Source of the DNA: Mucilaginibacter lappiensis
GTDB lineage: Bacteria > Bacteroidota > Bacteroidia > Sphingobacteriales > Sphingobacteriaceae
Direction of reading: 5' to 3'
Length of the DNA: 39,512 bases
Assembly: GCF_900155965.1 (NCBI RefSeq)
Contig: NZ_FTMG01000028.1
Location: 1 to 39,512, forward strand
A program made the position numbers and the translations under genes. Of this stretch, positions 15,290 through 22,691 are shown in pieces (position 1 is the stretch's first letter; each line of letters begins with the position of its first letter). Below the pieces are notes generated by a model. The model worked only from the letters and a program-made list of their open reading frames with translations, had not been told where the DNA came from and made no database searches.

Positions 15290-16297
15290 CTACGCTTCAA
15301 CCGGCTGACCGATCAAATGAGCGGCAACCAAATACTCTGCAATTTGCACGGCGTTGGTAGCAGCACCCTTACGTAGGTTGTCTGATACTATCCAGCAGTT
15401 CAGGGTATTGTCCTGAGTTTCGTCGCGGCGGATACGGCCTACAAAAACCTCATCTTTATCATGCGCATCAAGCGGCATTGGGTACTTCAGGTTAGCAGGA
15501 TCGTCAACTACAACAATACCTGGTGATTTGGCTAACAGCTCACGTAATTCAGCCAGATCAAAATCATTGAAAAACTCAATGTTCACCGACTCTGAATGAC
15601 CACCCATAACCGGGATCCGTACGGTGGTAGCAGTAACTTTAATGCTATCATCGCCCATGATCTTTTTGGTTTCCAAGATCATTTTCATTTCCTCTTTGGT
15701 ATAGCCGTTCTCGGTGAAAACATCTATCTGAGGGATCACGTTCAAATCAATAGTATACGGATAAACCTTTGGTCCGTCTATACCTTTACGCTCGTTAAAT
15801 AACTGGTCTACAGCTTTTACGCCGGTACCGGTTACCGATTGGTAGGTAGAAACTACTACCCTTTTAATTTTATATTTATCGTGCAGCGGTTTTAAGGCCA
15901 CTACCATTTGTATGGTGGAGCAATTGGGGTTGGCGATGATCTTGTCATCAGCGGTCAATACATCAGCATTTACTTCGGGCACCACCAGTTTCTTGGTAGG
16001 ATCCATGCGCCAGGCCGATGAATTGTCAATAACAGTGGTACCAGCAGCTGCAAATAAAGGAGCCTGCAGTAATGAAGTGCTTCCGCCAGCCGAGAAAATA
16101 GCTACGTCCGGCTTCATCTTAATCGCATCCTCAACAGAAACCACCTTATACTGCTTACCATTAAAAGTAATTTCTTTACCAATACTTTTTTCTGAAGCTA
16201 CGGGAATTAATTCTGTAACGGGGAAGTTGCGTTCTGCAAGAACCTGCAACATTTTGGTGCCTACTAATCCTGTAGCACCTACTACTGCGACTTTCAT
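15290..16297 (-). CDS. asd: Aspartate-semialdehyde dehydrogenase
   Basis: Reduces aspartyl phosphate to aspartate semialdehyde with NADPH in the cytoplasm, the branch point for lysine, diaminopimelate, threonine and methionine. The 335 residues open with the NADP-binding motif VAVVGATGLVGTKM. The catalytic cysteine is C126 in ANPNCSTIQMV, and the base is H234 in PVMGGHSESV. STYQSVTGTG near residue 150 is also typical. It stands alone with a strong terminator and is divergent from a threonine dehydrogenase gene, so two enzymes of threonine metabolism share one 640-base spacer. Confidence 0.97.
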   Translation of the reverse strand: MKVAVVGATGLVGTKMLQVLAERNFPVTELIPVASEKSIGKEITFNGKQYKVVSVEDAIKMKPDVAIFSAGGSTSLLQAPLFAAAGTTVIDNSSAWRMDPTKKLVVPEVNADVLTADDKIIANPNCSTIQMVVALKPLHDKYKIKRVVVSTYQSVTGTGVKAVDQLFNERKGIDGPKVYPYTIDLNVIPQIDVFTENGYTKEEMKMILETKKIMGDDSIKVTATTVRIPVMGGHSESVNIEFFNDFDLAELRELLAKSPGIVVVDDPANLKYPMPLDAHDKDEVFVGRIRRDETQDNTLNCWIVSDNLRKGAATNAVQIAEYLVAAHLIGQPVEA

Positions 16298-16481
16298 TGT
16301 TGTTTAATTGTTATTTATTAAATTGTTAAACTCCAAATATGCGATTTTTTTTTGAGGTTTTGAACTTAATCTATCAGGTTGGTAGTTTATGCAATTATTG
16401 AATTAGTGATTTAGTGAATTATCGAGTTGGTTTTCGTGAATGAGTCATTAGGTTTGGAGTTACATCAATCGCTTAAAGATT

Positions 16482-16556
16482 TGTCATCCTGAGGAACGAA
16501 GGATCTTCTTCGATATGCTTGTCATATAATAGATGCTTCAACCGTTCAGCATGACA
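16482..16556. repeat. TGTCAT...ATGACA dispersed element, copy 2
   Basis: TGTCATCCTGAGGAACGAAGGATC at the left and GATGCTTCAACCGTTCAGCATGACA at the right (each given in short form), the inverse of the copy at 7884 and parallel to the copy at 20143. The middle differs between copies. Confidence 0.85.
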
Positions 16557-16620
16557 AAAATAATAATGGTATTAGGTGAATTTTCTTTTCCCCGTCAGCA
16601 GATAAGCTTCGGGCGAAAGC

Positions 16621-16731
16621 GGGCAGAACAATGGTGGCTTGTGCGGATGCGGGGCATAGCGAACCTTACCTGAAGCGTGGGATAATGAGCGAACTAAGTG
16701 GGGGTAAGGTTTAGCAGCCCTGGTTCTGCCC
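16621..16731. repeat. Long imperfect palindrome
   Basis: GGGCAGAAC (16621-16629) pairs with GTTCTGCCC (16723-16731), and inside it AACCTTACC (16662-16670) pairs with GGTAAGGTT (16703-16711). The structure would be a large hairpin of about 110 bases. Confidence 0.65.
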
Positions 16732-16912
16732 GGTTTGCTGGGTAAAGGCCATGAGCGCAGAGAAGCATTTCTGCTAAAAGCCCTTTGGTTACTTTGTGGC
16801 TACAAAGTAAAGGCCCTCCCGCGGCCAAGAGCGGGTCTCGAACTATTTAAACCTGCAATTCATCACACGAATAAACTTCATCAACACCCTCAACACATTT
16901 CGCCCAAATTTT

Positions 16913-16920
16913 TACCTTTG
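16913..16920 (+). promoter_or_regulatory. Candidate Bacteroidota -7 box for the threonine dehydrogenase
   Basis: TACCTTTG matches TAnnTTTG, 17 bases before the ATG at 16938. The -33 region is not convincing. Confidence 0.4.
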
Positions 16921-16937
16921 CCTAAACTCAAAAATAC

Positions 16938-17888
16938 ATGAGCGAAAAGATTTTAGTGATAGGAGCCAACGGCCAGATAGGGACAGAACTGGTTGTTGCT
17001 TTAAGAAAGATACATGGCCCCGAAAGCGTAATAGCATCCGACATCAATGATCCGGGTTATGCCATACGCCACAGCGGCCCGTACGAGCTGGTGAATGTGC
17101 TGGATAAGGACAATCTGCACCACATTTTCGAGAAACACCGCCCCACACAGGTTTACCTGCTGGCAGCCATACTCTCGGCCGTAGGCGAACAAAAACCTAA
17201 ATTGGCCTGGGACTTAAACATGACCGGCCTCATCCATATACTTGATTTTGCCGTGGAGTTTAAAACCGCCAAAGTTTTTTGGCCAAGCTCTATCGCGGTA
17301 TTCGGGCCAAATTCACCACAGTTCCATACACCGCAATATTGTGTAATGGACCCCAATACCGTTTACGGTTTCAGCAAACTGGCCGGCGAACGCTGGTGCG
17401 AATATTATTTTACCAAATACGGACTGGATGTACGCAGTATCCGTTACCCGGGTCTTATCGGCTGGCGTGCTAATCCGGGTGGCGGCACTACCGATTATGC
17501 CGTGCATATATTTCACGAAGCATTAAAAACAGGCAAGTACACCAGTTTTCTTTCGGCAGATACCGCTTTACCCATGATGTATATGGATGATGCCATCAGA
17601 GCCACCATATCCTTAATGGATGCCCCCGCCGAACAGCTGACCATTCGCTCATCATACAACCTGGCGGGCATCAGTTTTACCCCGACGCAACTGGCCGAAG
17701 AGATCAAAAAGCAAATCCCGGATTTTGAAATAAGCTATGCCGAAAATGACCCGCGACAAGCCATTGCCGATAGCTGGCCAAAATCAATTGACGACGAGTA
17801 CGCCCAACGCGACTGGGGCTGGAAGTTGGAATATGACCTGGCTACCATGACCAATGATATGCTAACTAATTTAAAAACCGTTATATAA
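16938..17888 (+). CDS. SDR-type L-threonine 3-dehydrogenase (NAD-dependent epimerase family)
   Basis: A cytoplasmic extended SDR of 316 residues, most likely oxidising L-threonine to 2-amino-3-ketobutyrate with NAD. The Rossmann motif is GANGQIGTEL (G9, G12, G15), the catalytic pair is Y143/K147 in TVYGFSKLAGE, and WPSSIAVFGP precedes it. The block RYPGLIGWRANPGGGTTDYAV is characteristic of the SDR threonine dehydrogenases found in Flavobacterium and relatives and unlike UDP-sugar epimerases. The position opposite asd fits amino-acid metabolism. A general sugar epimerase is the alternative. Confidence 0.82.
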   Translation: MSEKILVIGANGQIGTELVVALRKIHGPESVIASDINDPGYAIRHSGPYELVNVLDKDNLHHIFEKHRPTQVYLLAAILSAVGEQKPKLAWDLNMTGLIHILDFAVEFKTAKVFWPSSIAVFGPNSPQFHTPQYCVMDPNTVYGFSKLAGERWCEYYFTKYGLDVRSIRYPGLIGWRANPGGGTTDYAVHIFHEALKTGKYTSFLSADTALPMMYMDDAIRATISLMDAPAEQLTIRSSYNLAGISFTPTQLAEEIKKQIPDFEISYAENDPRQAIADSWPKSIDDEYAQRDWGWKLEYDLATMTNDMLTNLKTVI

Positions 17889-17963
17889 AGCCGAAGGCTG
17901 AAAGCGTAAAGCAAAAGGCTAAGGGTTTGAAACTTATATAAAACAAATATTATATTCGCTTGA

Positions 17964-17993
17964 TCCATGGACTATAGACCATGGACCATGGAC
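17964..17993. repeat. CCATGGAC word repeat
   Basis: Three copies of CCATGGAC (17965, 17979, 17986) with the self-complementary core CCATGG, in the 117-base spacer between the threonine dehydrogenase and yebC. Another case of a junction built from one short word. Confidence 0.7.
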
Positions 17994-18005
17994 AAAAAAT
18001 GAATT

Positions 18006-18731
18006 ATGGGAAGAGCATTTGAATTCCGCAAAGAGAGAAAATTTAAACGCTGGGCCAAAATGGCCGTGCAGTTTACACGTTTAGGCAAAGAGATTGTGAT
18101 GGCTGTAAAAGCGGGCGGCGGCGATATCAACACCAACTCGCGTTTAAGAACCGCTGTGCAAAACTCCAAAGCGGTAAATATGCCTAAAGACCGGGTGGAA
18201 GCCGCTATAAAAAGGGCTACCAGTCGCGATGAAAAGGATTACGAAGAATTAGTATACGAAGGATACGCGCCGTATGGTGTTGCCGTATTGGTTGAAACCG
18301 CTACCGATAATACCAACCGTACCGTAGCTAACGTACGCAGCTATTTTACCAAATATGGTGGTTCATTGGGTAAAACCGGATCGTTGGATTTCATTTTTAC
18401 CCGCAAATCTGTTTTTACATTTGATCCGGGCGACCGCGACCTGGAAGAGCTGGAGTTTGAACTGATAGATGCCGGTTTGGAAGATCTGTTTGTGGAGGCC
18501 GATGAAGAAGGAAAAGATATCGGCGTGATCCATACCGCTTTTGAAGATTTTGGTAAAATGCAAAAAGCGCTGGAAGAAGTAGGTGTCGAAGTAAAATCGG
18601 CCAAGTTGGAGCGCGTACCGCAATCTTTCCACGAAGTTACCGAAGAGCAGGTTACCGACATCATGAAACTGATCGATCGCCTGGAAGAGGATGACGACGT
18701 GCAGGCGGTTTACCATAATATGGCGGAGTAA
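18006..18731 (+). CDS. yebC: YebC/PmpR family protein
   Basis: A 241-residue cytoplasmic protein of the YebC/TACO1 family, described as DNA-binding transcription regulators and, more recently, as factors that help ribosomes through difficult proline stretches. The N-terminal domain (MGRAFEFRKERKFKRWAKMAV, then KAGGGDINTNSRLRTAV) and NMPKDRVEAAIKRA are family markers; GYAPYGVAVLVETATDNTNRT opens the acidic domain. The opening MGRAFEFRKER differs from the MAGHSKW of Proteobacteria but is usual in Bacteroidota. There is no recombination locus (ruvC) beside it, unlike in Proteobacteria. Confidence 0.95.
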   Translation: MGRAFEFRKERKFKRWAKMAVQFTRLGKEIVMAVKAGGGDINTNSRLRTAVQNSKAVNMPKDRVEAAIKRATSRDEKDYEELVYEGYAPYGVAVLVETATDNTNRTVANVRSYFTKYGGSLGKTGSLDFIFTRKSVFTFDPGDRDLEELEFELIDAGLEDLFVEADEEGKDIGVIHTAFEDFGKMQKALEEVGVEVKSAKLERVPQSFHEVTEEQVTDIMKLIDRLEEDDDVQAVYHNMAE

Positions 18732-18789
18732 TTTTTGATTTCGGAATTGAGATGTTCGATTTCGGATTTAAAAAGTGAAACATAACTCA

Positions 18790-18872
18790 TGTCATTGCGA
18801 GGAGATACGATGAAGCAATCGCGAACTTTGTAGGACGTAGTTTTTGACTTTTGAATTTTAACTTTTGAATTA
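18790..18872. repeat. GTCATTGCGAGG element and TTTTGAATT words upstream of the DUF2442 gene
   Basis: GTCATTGCGAGGAGATACG followed by GAAGCAATCGCG (18791-18824) resembles a repeat that I remember from many Bacteroidota spacers. It is followed by ACTTTTGAATTTTAACTTTTGAATT-type tandem words (18845-18869) running up to the start codon at 18876. These words are the complement of those inside waaA at 1590-1619. Confidence 0.5.
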
Positions 18873-18875
18873 AAA

Positions 18876-19091
18876 ATGCCACTATTCAGTTCACGTAAGG
18901 AAGAAAAAAAGGTAAAAGTAACTTTTGCTAATGGCTTGCTTTTTGTCGAAAAACCAGATGGCAAGCAACAGGCTTTTCCACTGGAGTGGTTCCCGAAACT
19001 GATGAACGCGACCGATGAGGAGCGTGAAGACTGGAAACAAACCGACAAAGGCATCCACTTTAATCAATTGGATGTGAATGTGGATCTTTAA
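18876..19091 (+). CDS. DUF2442 family protein
   Basis: A 71-residue protein matching DUF2442: VKVTFANGLLFVEKPDGK, then PLEWFPKLMNATDEEREDW and GIHFNQLDVNVDL, which are the conserved PL-W/PRL-ATxEER and GIHWxxLDED positions of the family. Family members are often found near toxin-antitoxin or regulatory genes, but no partner is visible here. It is small, soluble and of normal family length. Spacer repeats separate it from both neighbours, so it is probably transcribed alone. Confidence 0.82.
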   Translation: MPLFSSRKEEKKVKVTFANGLLFVEKPDGKQQAFPLEWFPKLMNATDEEREDWKQTDKGIHFNQLDVNVDL

Positions 19092-19093
19092 AA

Positions 19094-19188
19094 TAGATAT
19101 GAGATATTAGATATGAGATATTAGATGTGAGATATGAGATGGAGAAACATAAGGTGTCTCAAATCTCACATCTCACATCCCAAATCTA
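19094..19188. repeat. Word palindrome between the DUF2442 and repeat-protein genes
   Basis: The left arm (19094-19140) consists of ATATGAGAT, TTAGATGTGAGAT-type words in tandem, and the right arm (19157-19188) is the complementary TCTCACATCTCACATCC. The central loop is about 16 bases. The right arm uses the same CATCTCA word as the in-frame tract inside waaA. Confidence 0.85.
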
Positions 19189-19193
19189 ACCCT

Positions 19194-20132
19194 ATGTTAT
19201 TCGAAGAGTTTTTTAAGAAGAAAAAGATCGACCTGGTTGCTTTGCAAGCGGCTGAGGCTTCGCTGTTTTCTGAATTTAAAACTCACTTTGAACAAATGGG
19301 CGAAAAAAGTTTCGACCATACCAAAAAATATTGGTTCAATAAACTCAGGCGACAGTTCCCTGCCGCACCCGAAATAAAAACGGAAAAAGTAAGGATAGAG
19401 AACCCACTGGCCGAACAAACCATTACCGAAAGCCTCACAGAATCTATCGCGCCATCACCTAAGTTGGGTTTCGCGCCCAAGTTCAGGGCTGGCGGAGTTG
19501 CTAAACCTGCCGAAGAAAAGCAGGAAGCCAAACCAGAGGAAACTACACCTGCAGCAGAAGCTCCGGCCAAACCGGCGTTTAAGCCCCGCTTTAATCCCGG
19601 CATGGTAAAACCCAAGCCTGTTGAGGATATTGCAGAATCACAGGAAAAGTCCGAAGCAAAAGAAGAAAATAGTACGCCAGCAACCGCCGCTCCGAAACCC
19701 GCATTTAAGCCTCGTTTCAATGCTGCTATGATGAAGCCGAAACCAGCTGAAGAGCTTGCAGAATCGCAGGAAAGACAGGAAGCAAAAGAAGAAAATACGA
19801 CTCCAAATGCTGAACAAGCTCCGACAAAACCAGCATTTAAGCCACGGTTTAACGCTGCCATGATGAAGCCCAGGCCTGCGGAAAATGAACCTGCGCCGGG
19901 AGAAAAATCAGAGGAGAAAGAAGAGCCATCGTCAGAGACCGATACACCCGCTCCCAAACTTGGATTTAAGCCACGCTTTAACCCCGGTATGGTAAAACCC
20001 AAACCTGCGGAAAATGAAGCGACACCGGAAGATAAAGCGAATACTTCACCACCTGCAGAAGTACCTGCTCCTAAGCTTGGGTTTAAGCCCCGGTTTAATG
20101 TGAAAACCCCGCCAAAGCCCGAGAACGAGTAA
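19194..20132 (+). CDS. Low-complexity protein with tandem KPAFKPRFN repeats
   Basis: A 312-residue protein of unknown function. I start at the ATG at 19194, since an in-frame ATG at 19134 lies in the palindrome arm and adds only repeat-encoded residues. Residues 1-60 form a folded-looking helical domain (FFKKKKIDLVALQAAEASLF, then KYWFNKLRRQFPA). From about residue 88 to the end it has six repeats of 30-45 residues, each with a basic core (FKPRFNPGMVKPKP, FKPRFNAAMMKPKP) and an acidic Glu/Lys linker rich in Ala and Pro. No signal peptide is present, so it is probably cytoplasmic and mostly disordered. Binding to nucleic acid or to a partner through the basic cores is a guess. Confidence 0.8.
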   Translation: MLFEEFFKKKKIDLVALQAAEASLFSEFKTHFEQMGEKSFDHTKKYWFNKLRRQFPAAPEIKTEKVRIENPLAEQTITESLTESIAPSPKLGFAPKFRAGGVAKPAEEKQEAKPEETTPAAEAPAKPAFKPRFNPGMVKPKPVEDIAESQEKSEAKEENSTPATAAPKPAFKPRFNAAMMKPKPAEELAESQERQEAKEENTTPNAEQAPTKPAFKPRFNAAMMKPRPAENEPAPGEKSEEKEEPSSETDTPAPKLGFKPRFNPGMVKPKPAENEATPEDKANTSPPAEVPAPKLGFKPRFNVKTPPKPENE

Positions 20133-20142
20133 ACTTTCTATT

Positions 20143-20222
20143 TGTCATCCTGAGCGCAGCGAAGGATCTATTTGCGGATTTGCATAGCGTATAATAGATG
20201 CTTCACTCCGTTCAGCATGACA
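20143..20222. repeat. TGTCAT...ATGACA dispersed element, copy 3
   Basis: TGTCATCCTGAGCGCAGCGA at the left, ATAATAGATGCTTCACTCCG and TTCAGCATGACA at the right; parallel to the copy at 16482. It lies between converging genes, 11 bases past the upstream stop. Confidence 0.88.
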
Positions 20223-20239
20223 AATAATAATATTGGTAT

Positions 20240-21037
20240 TTATTTACTATGCGAAAACAACCAGCTAAACAGCTCCGGTTCTTTAAAGGCATAATCCCAG
20301 CTGTTATGGTCAACGCCAGGGTAAAGGGTAAATTTAGGATCGCCGCCAGCCTCTTTAATTGCCGCTACCATCACTTCGGAATGATCAGCCGGAACAACAC
20401 TGTCCTTACTGCCATGGAAGATCCACAAGGGTACTTTTTTGGCGTATTTTTTGGCGTTCAAGCTGTTATCGCCGCCACAAATAGCAAAAGCTGCGGCAAA
20501 TATCTTGGGCTCGCGACCAATAATTTCAAATGTACCCATGCCGCCCATACTCAGGCCGCCTACGTAAACATGGTGTTTATCCACAAAAGGTTTATCTAAA
20601 AACTGGTCGACCAAGCCCATCAGCAAACGCATGGCTGTAGTAGGCGGCTCATTTACCTGGAATACGAATTTGCGCTTTTGGGTAGCCGGATCGGTTTCCT
20701 GCTGCACGTTTGACCAGTAGCTGTTTGCCGGGCACTGCGGGAACACCACAATGGCTTCATATTTTTCCCGCACACTATCCTGCAACAGGCGTGATGGGCC
20801 ATATTTTAACTGCGACTCATTATTGTTGCCGCGCTCGCCTGCACCGTGCAGCACAAATAGTAGCGGATATTTTTTGCTGGGGTCAAAGTGCTTAGGGAAC
20901 AGTAAACGGTAAGGTAAAGTATCGCCTTTTACAGCAAAGCTACCGCGATCAAAAGATGATAAATTTTGTGAACGGGCCGAAAAAGAAAATGCTAAGAGTA
21001 AACTTAGCATTCCTATAATAAATTTTTTGTGGATCAT
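20240..21037 (-). CDS. Secreted prolyl-oligopeptidase-like esterase
   Basis: An exported alpha/beta hydrolase of 265 residues (PHB-depolymerase/dienelactone-hydrolase-like). The signal peptide is MIHKKFIIGMLSLLLAFSFSARS. LLFVLHGAGERGNN holds the oxyanion motif, GLSMGGMGT the nucleophile serine, and GSKDSVVP and GVDHNSWDYAF the acid and histidine. Such esterases are frequent in polysaccharide utilisation loci, where they remove acyl groups from glycans. It lies in the same orientation downstream of the GH144 gene, and the IS element and MITE-like repeat between them probably separated it from that locus; this is inference. Confidence 0.85.
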   Translation of the reverse strand: MIHKKFIIGMLSLLLAFSFSARSQNLSSFDRGSFAVKGDTLPYRLLFPKHFDPSKKYPLLFVLHGAGERGNNNESQLKYGPSRLLQDSVREKYEAIVVFPQCPANSYWSNVQQETDPATQKRKFVFQVNEPPTTAMRLLMGLVDQFLDKPFVDKHHVYVGGLSMGGMGTFEIIGREPKIFAAAFAICGGDNSLNAKKYAKKVPLWIFHGSKDSVVPADHSEVMVAAIKEAGGDPKFTLYPGVDHNSWDYAFKEPELFSWLFSHSK

Positions 21038-21197
21038 GGGCTATGTTTAAGATCTGTTTATTCAATAGTTGTTAAACAAATTTAAAGCCTTTTGATCTAC
21101 ATTTTTTAATATTTTTTTGTGTCGGTAACAATGAACGTAAAAACCACTGCTTTTTATCAATGATGAACTATTATGCTGAGCAGGCGGCCAGTTCGTT

Positions 21198-21316
21198 AAA
21201 AAGTGGGTTTACATGGTTTACACAATTTATGGTTGATGTTTATTTATATAGTTTATAATCAATTAATTATATGAAAATATGCAAAAAAAGCGAGTTTATA
21301 TGTAAACCCACTTTTT
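21198..21316. mobile_element. MITE-like element with AAAAAGTGGGTTTACAT ends, copy 2
   Basis: Starts AAAAAGTGGGTTTACATGG and ends TATATGTAAACCCACTTTTT, so 17-bp terminal inverted repeats surround an A/T-rich core of about 85 bp. Its reverse complement matches 12780-12889 in the ends, in AACCATAA and GTGTAAACCATGTAAACCC, and in TTGATTAT. It lies 29 bases left of the IS4-family element and upstream of the esterase gene. Confidence 0.78.
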
Positions 21317-21364
21317 TTACTTTTTCTACTTGCGCTCGTTTGTAACCACAGGTGTTGGGAAGAG

Positions 21365-22381
21365 TTACCAGAAGGGGGTATGATGTCCGTTCGGAGGCGG
21401 TTTGTCAGGGTCTCCACCGTAAAGTCTTACAATAAACTTCATGAGTTCGGCCTCCATTTCCAGGGCAAACTGTTGTTTGGCAGACTTGCTGCTTTTGATC
21501 TGATTTAACTTTTGATAAGTTATGATCAACAGCGATAATATCATCCTGACATATAATACAGACTTGATACCATTGATACTTCTGGATAGTAAATGAGAAA
21601 AGTTAAGTTCCTGTTTAATGAACTTGAAAAACACTTCGATATCCCACCGTTTTTTATACAGTCCAGCAATCTCATGAGCTTGAAGATCAAAGATATTACT
21701 CAGGAAAGCAAGGGTTGTATTATCAGGTTTGAGCGCCTCGATATAGCGATAAGTATTCTTTGTCTTTTTGCCGTTCCTGTTATATAAGTAAACCTTACGG
21801 TCTGCTATCAATTGTAATCCGTTAGCTTGTGGATTGGCTTCGGGTAAGCTATTTTCTTCGATAACTACACTTCTCGGGTTAGGATTGACCCGGGTAATGA
21901 AACTGATATCCTGGTCGAAAAGCTGGTCATAAGCATCCCTTGACTGTAAGCCGGCATCGACAACAACAATACATTTATCCGATATAGGACAGCTCAGAAT
22001 AGCCTGTTTCAAAGCCACGTTTTCGCTGTTAAACGTAGCTTCGTGATGAAAGGACACATATTCAGGTAGTTCTGAAAAACCGACGGTGAATTTAAGCTGC
22101 TTTACATGTTCCTGACTGCCTCCTGAACGGAATCCGATCTTGATTAGCTTAGAAGAAAGCGATATCAGGGTTGAATCAAAACGCAATAATTGATGCCGCT
22201 TATGACCTTTCGGAGGTAATTGTGCTGAAAAACGTTCGAGACAATCCGTGTATAAAGCTTCGAAAAAGGTTGCATCTGCGCGGCTTAGGCGTTCACTTAT
22301 AGAACTATAGTGTATCTTTTGCGTTGTCGGTTTGTCAGATAGATGGCTGAATGCATAAGAGTTAAAAATATTCTCCATCAC
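21365..22381 (-). CDS. IS4-family transposase, main reading frame
   Basis: A DDE transposase of 338 residues. The catalytic triad is D69 (RFDSTLI), D142 (VVVDAGL) and E249, the latter within the IS4 signature Y-2-R-3-E-6-K (Y242, R245, E249, K256 in LYKKRWDIEVFFKFIK). The frame can only start at a GTG/ATG pair (22381/22378), yet upstream DNA in another frame codes for a natural N-terminus (see 22384-22542). An intact protein would be about 390 residues, normal for the family, so this copy needs a -1 shift or is broken by a one-base change. Confidence 0.9.
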   Translation of the reverse strand: MMENIFNSYAFSHLSDKPTTQKIHYSSISERLSRADATFFEALYTDCLERFSAQLPPKGHKRHQLLRFDSTLISLSSKLIKIGFRSGGSQEHVKQLKFTVGFSELPEYVSFHHEATFNSENVALKQAILSCPISDKCIVVVDAGLQSRDAYDQLFDQDISFITRVNPNPRSVVIEENSLPEANPQANGLQLIADRKVYLYNRNGKKTKNTYRYIEALKPDNTTLAFLSNIFDLQAHEIAGLYKKRWDIEVFFKFIKQELNFSHLLSRSINGIKSVLYVRMILSLLIITYQKLNQIKSSKSAKQQFALEMEAELMKFIVRLYGGDPDKPPPNGHHTPFW

Positions 22382-22383
22382 TC

Positions 22384-22542
22384 TCAGAGACTGTTCTGTT
22401 TTACCTCGAACTGACTGTAAAGCAATGATTTAAAAAGAAGAGACGCTGGCAGCTTCTTTACCTTGTGGTCGGTTTTATGATGGTCAACCAAAAAAGAAAG
22501 ACGTTCCTCCGGAATCAACTTCAACAAGTCAGGTACTCGCAT
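22384..22542 (-). pseudogene. Detached N-terminus of the IS4-family transposase
   Basis: A 52-codon frame from ATG at 22542 to TGA at 22386-22384, reading MRVPDLLKLIPEERLSFLVD and on to LLYSQFEVKQNSL. The product runs smoothly into the RVMENIFNSYAF start of the downstream frame if the ribosome slips back one base at CTC-TGA. No classical slippery heptamer (X XXY YYZ) is visible, only an AAAACAG run 11 bases earlier. A frameshift mutation is thus as likely as programmed shifting. Confidence 0.75.
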
Positions 22543-22589
22543 ATACCCCTAAAGTTAAGGTTATCCTTTCGTCTTCCCAACACCTGTGG

Positions 22590-22680
22590 TTTGTAACGAG
22601 TGCTTAACATGGGTTGGCGTTTAAAACGCAAGAGCGATGCAATCGCTTCTCCACAATAAGCACTCGTTGCAAACGAGCGT
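22590..22680. repeat. Large hairpin downstream of the GH144 gene
   Basis: AACGAGTGCTTA (22595-22606) pairs perfectly with TAAGCACTCGTT (22657-22668). Nested inside are the palindromes GCGTTTAAAACGC and AGCGATGCAATCGCT, and CTCGTTGCAAACGAG (22662-22676) forms a further small hairpin. The IS4 element was inserted into its left edge. It may have served as the transcription stop of the glucanase gene. Confidence 0.8.
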
Positions 22681-22691
22681 AAAGGTATTTT

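Larger units (their letters stand above)
16298..16937. other. Gene-free, repeat-filled spacer between asd and tdh
   Basis: Contains short GAATTAGTGA/TTTAGTGAATT words (16399-16430), the TGTCAT element at 16482, and a long imperfect palindrome at 16621-16731. The rest, up to about 16850, has a TTTGGTTACTTTGTGGC tract with its inverted partner TACAAAGTAA. A reading frame at 16735-16941 crosses it but has no protein-like features. I see no tRNA. Confidence 0.7.
21346..22589. mobile_element. IS4-family insertion sequence with 18-bp ends and 7-bp target duplication
   Basis: A 1244-bp element bounded by perfect 18-bp inverted repeats (CCACAGGTGTTGGGAAGA at 21346-21363, complement at 22572-22589). 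TTTGTAA stands directly outside both ends (21339-21345 and 22590-22596), a target-site duplication. Removing the element and one duplicate restores CTCGTT-TGT-AACGAG, so it entered the loop of a hairpin word. It holds one transposase gene read on the minus strand, split by a frame change. Confidence 0.93.

Noticed and set aside
16735..16941. 68-codon plus-strand frame before the threonine dehydrogenase
   Set aside because: It consists of repeat spacer and overlaps the next start codon and a candidate promoter; no protein-like composition.
22384..22542. Independent small gene in the IS element
   Set aside because: The sequence fits the N-terminus of the transposase and continues into it after a -1 shift, so it is one split gene.
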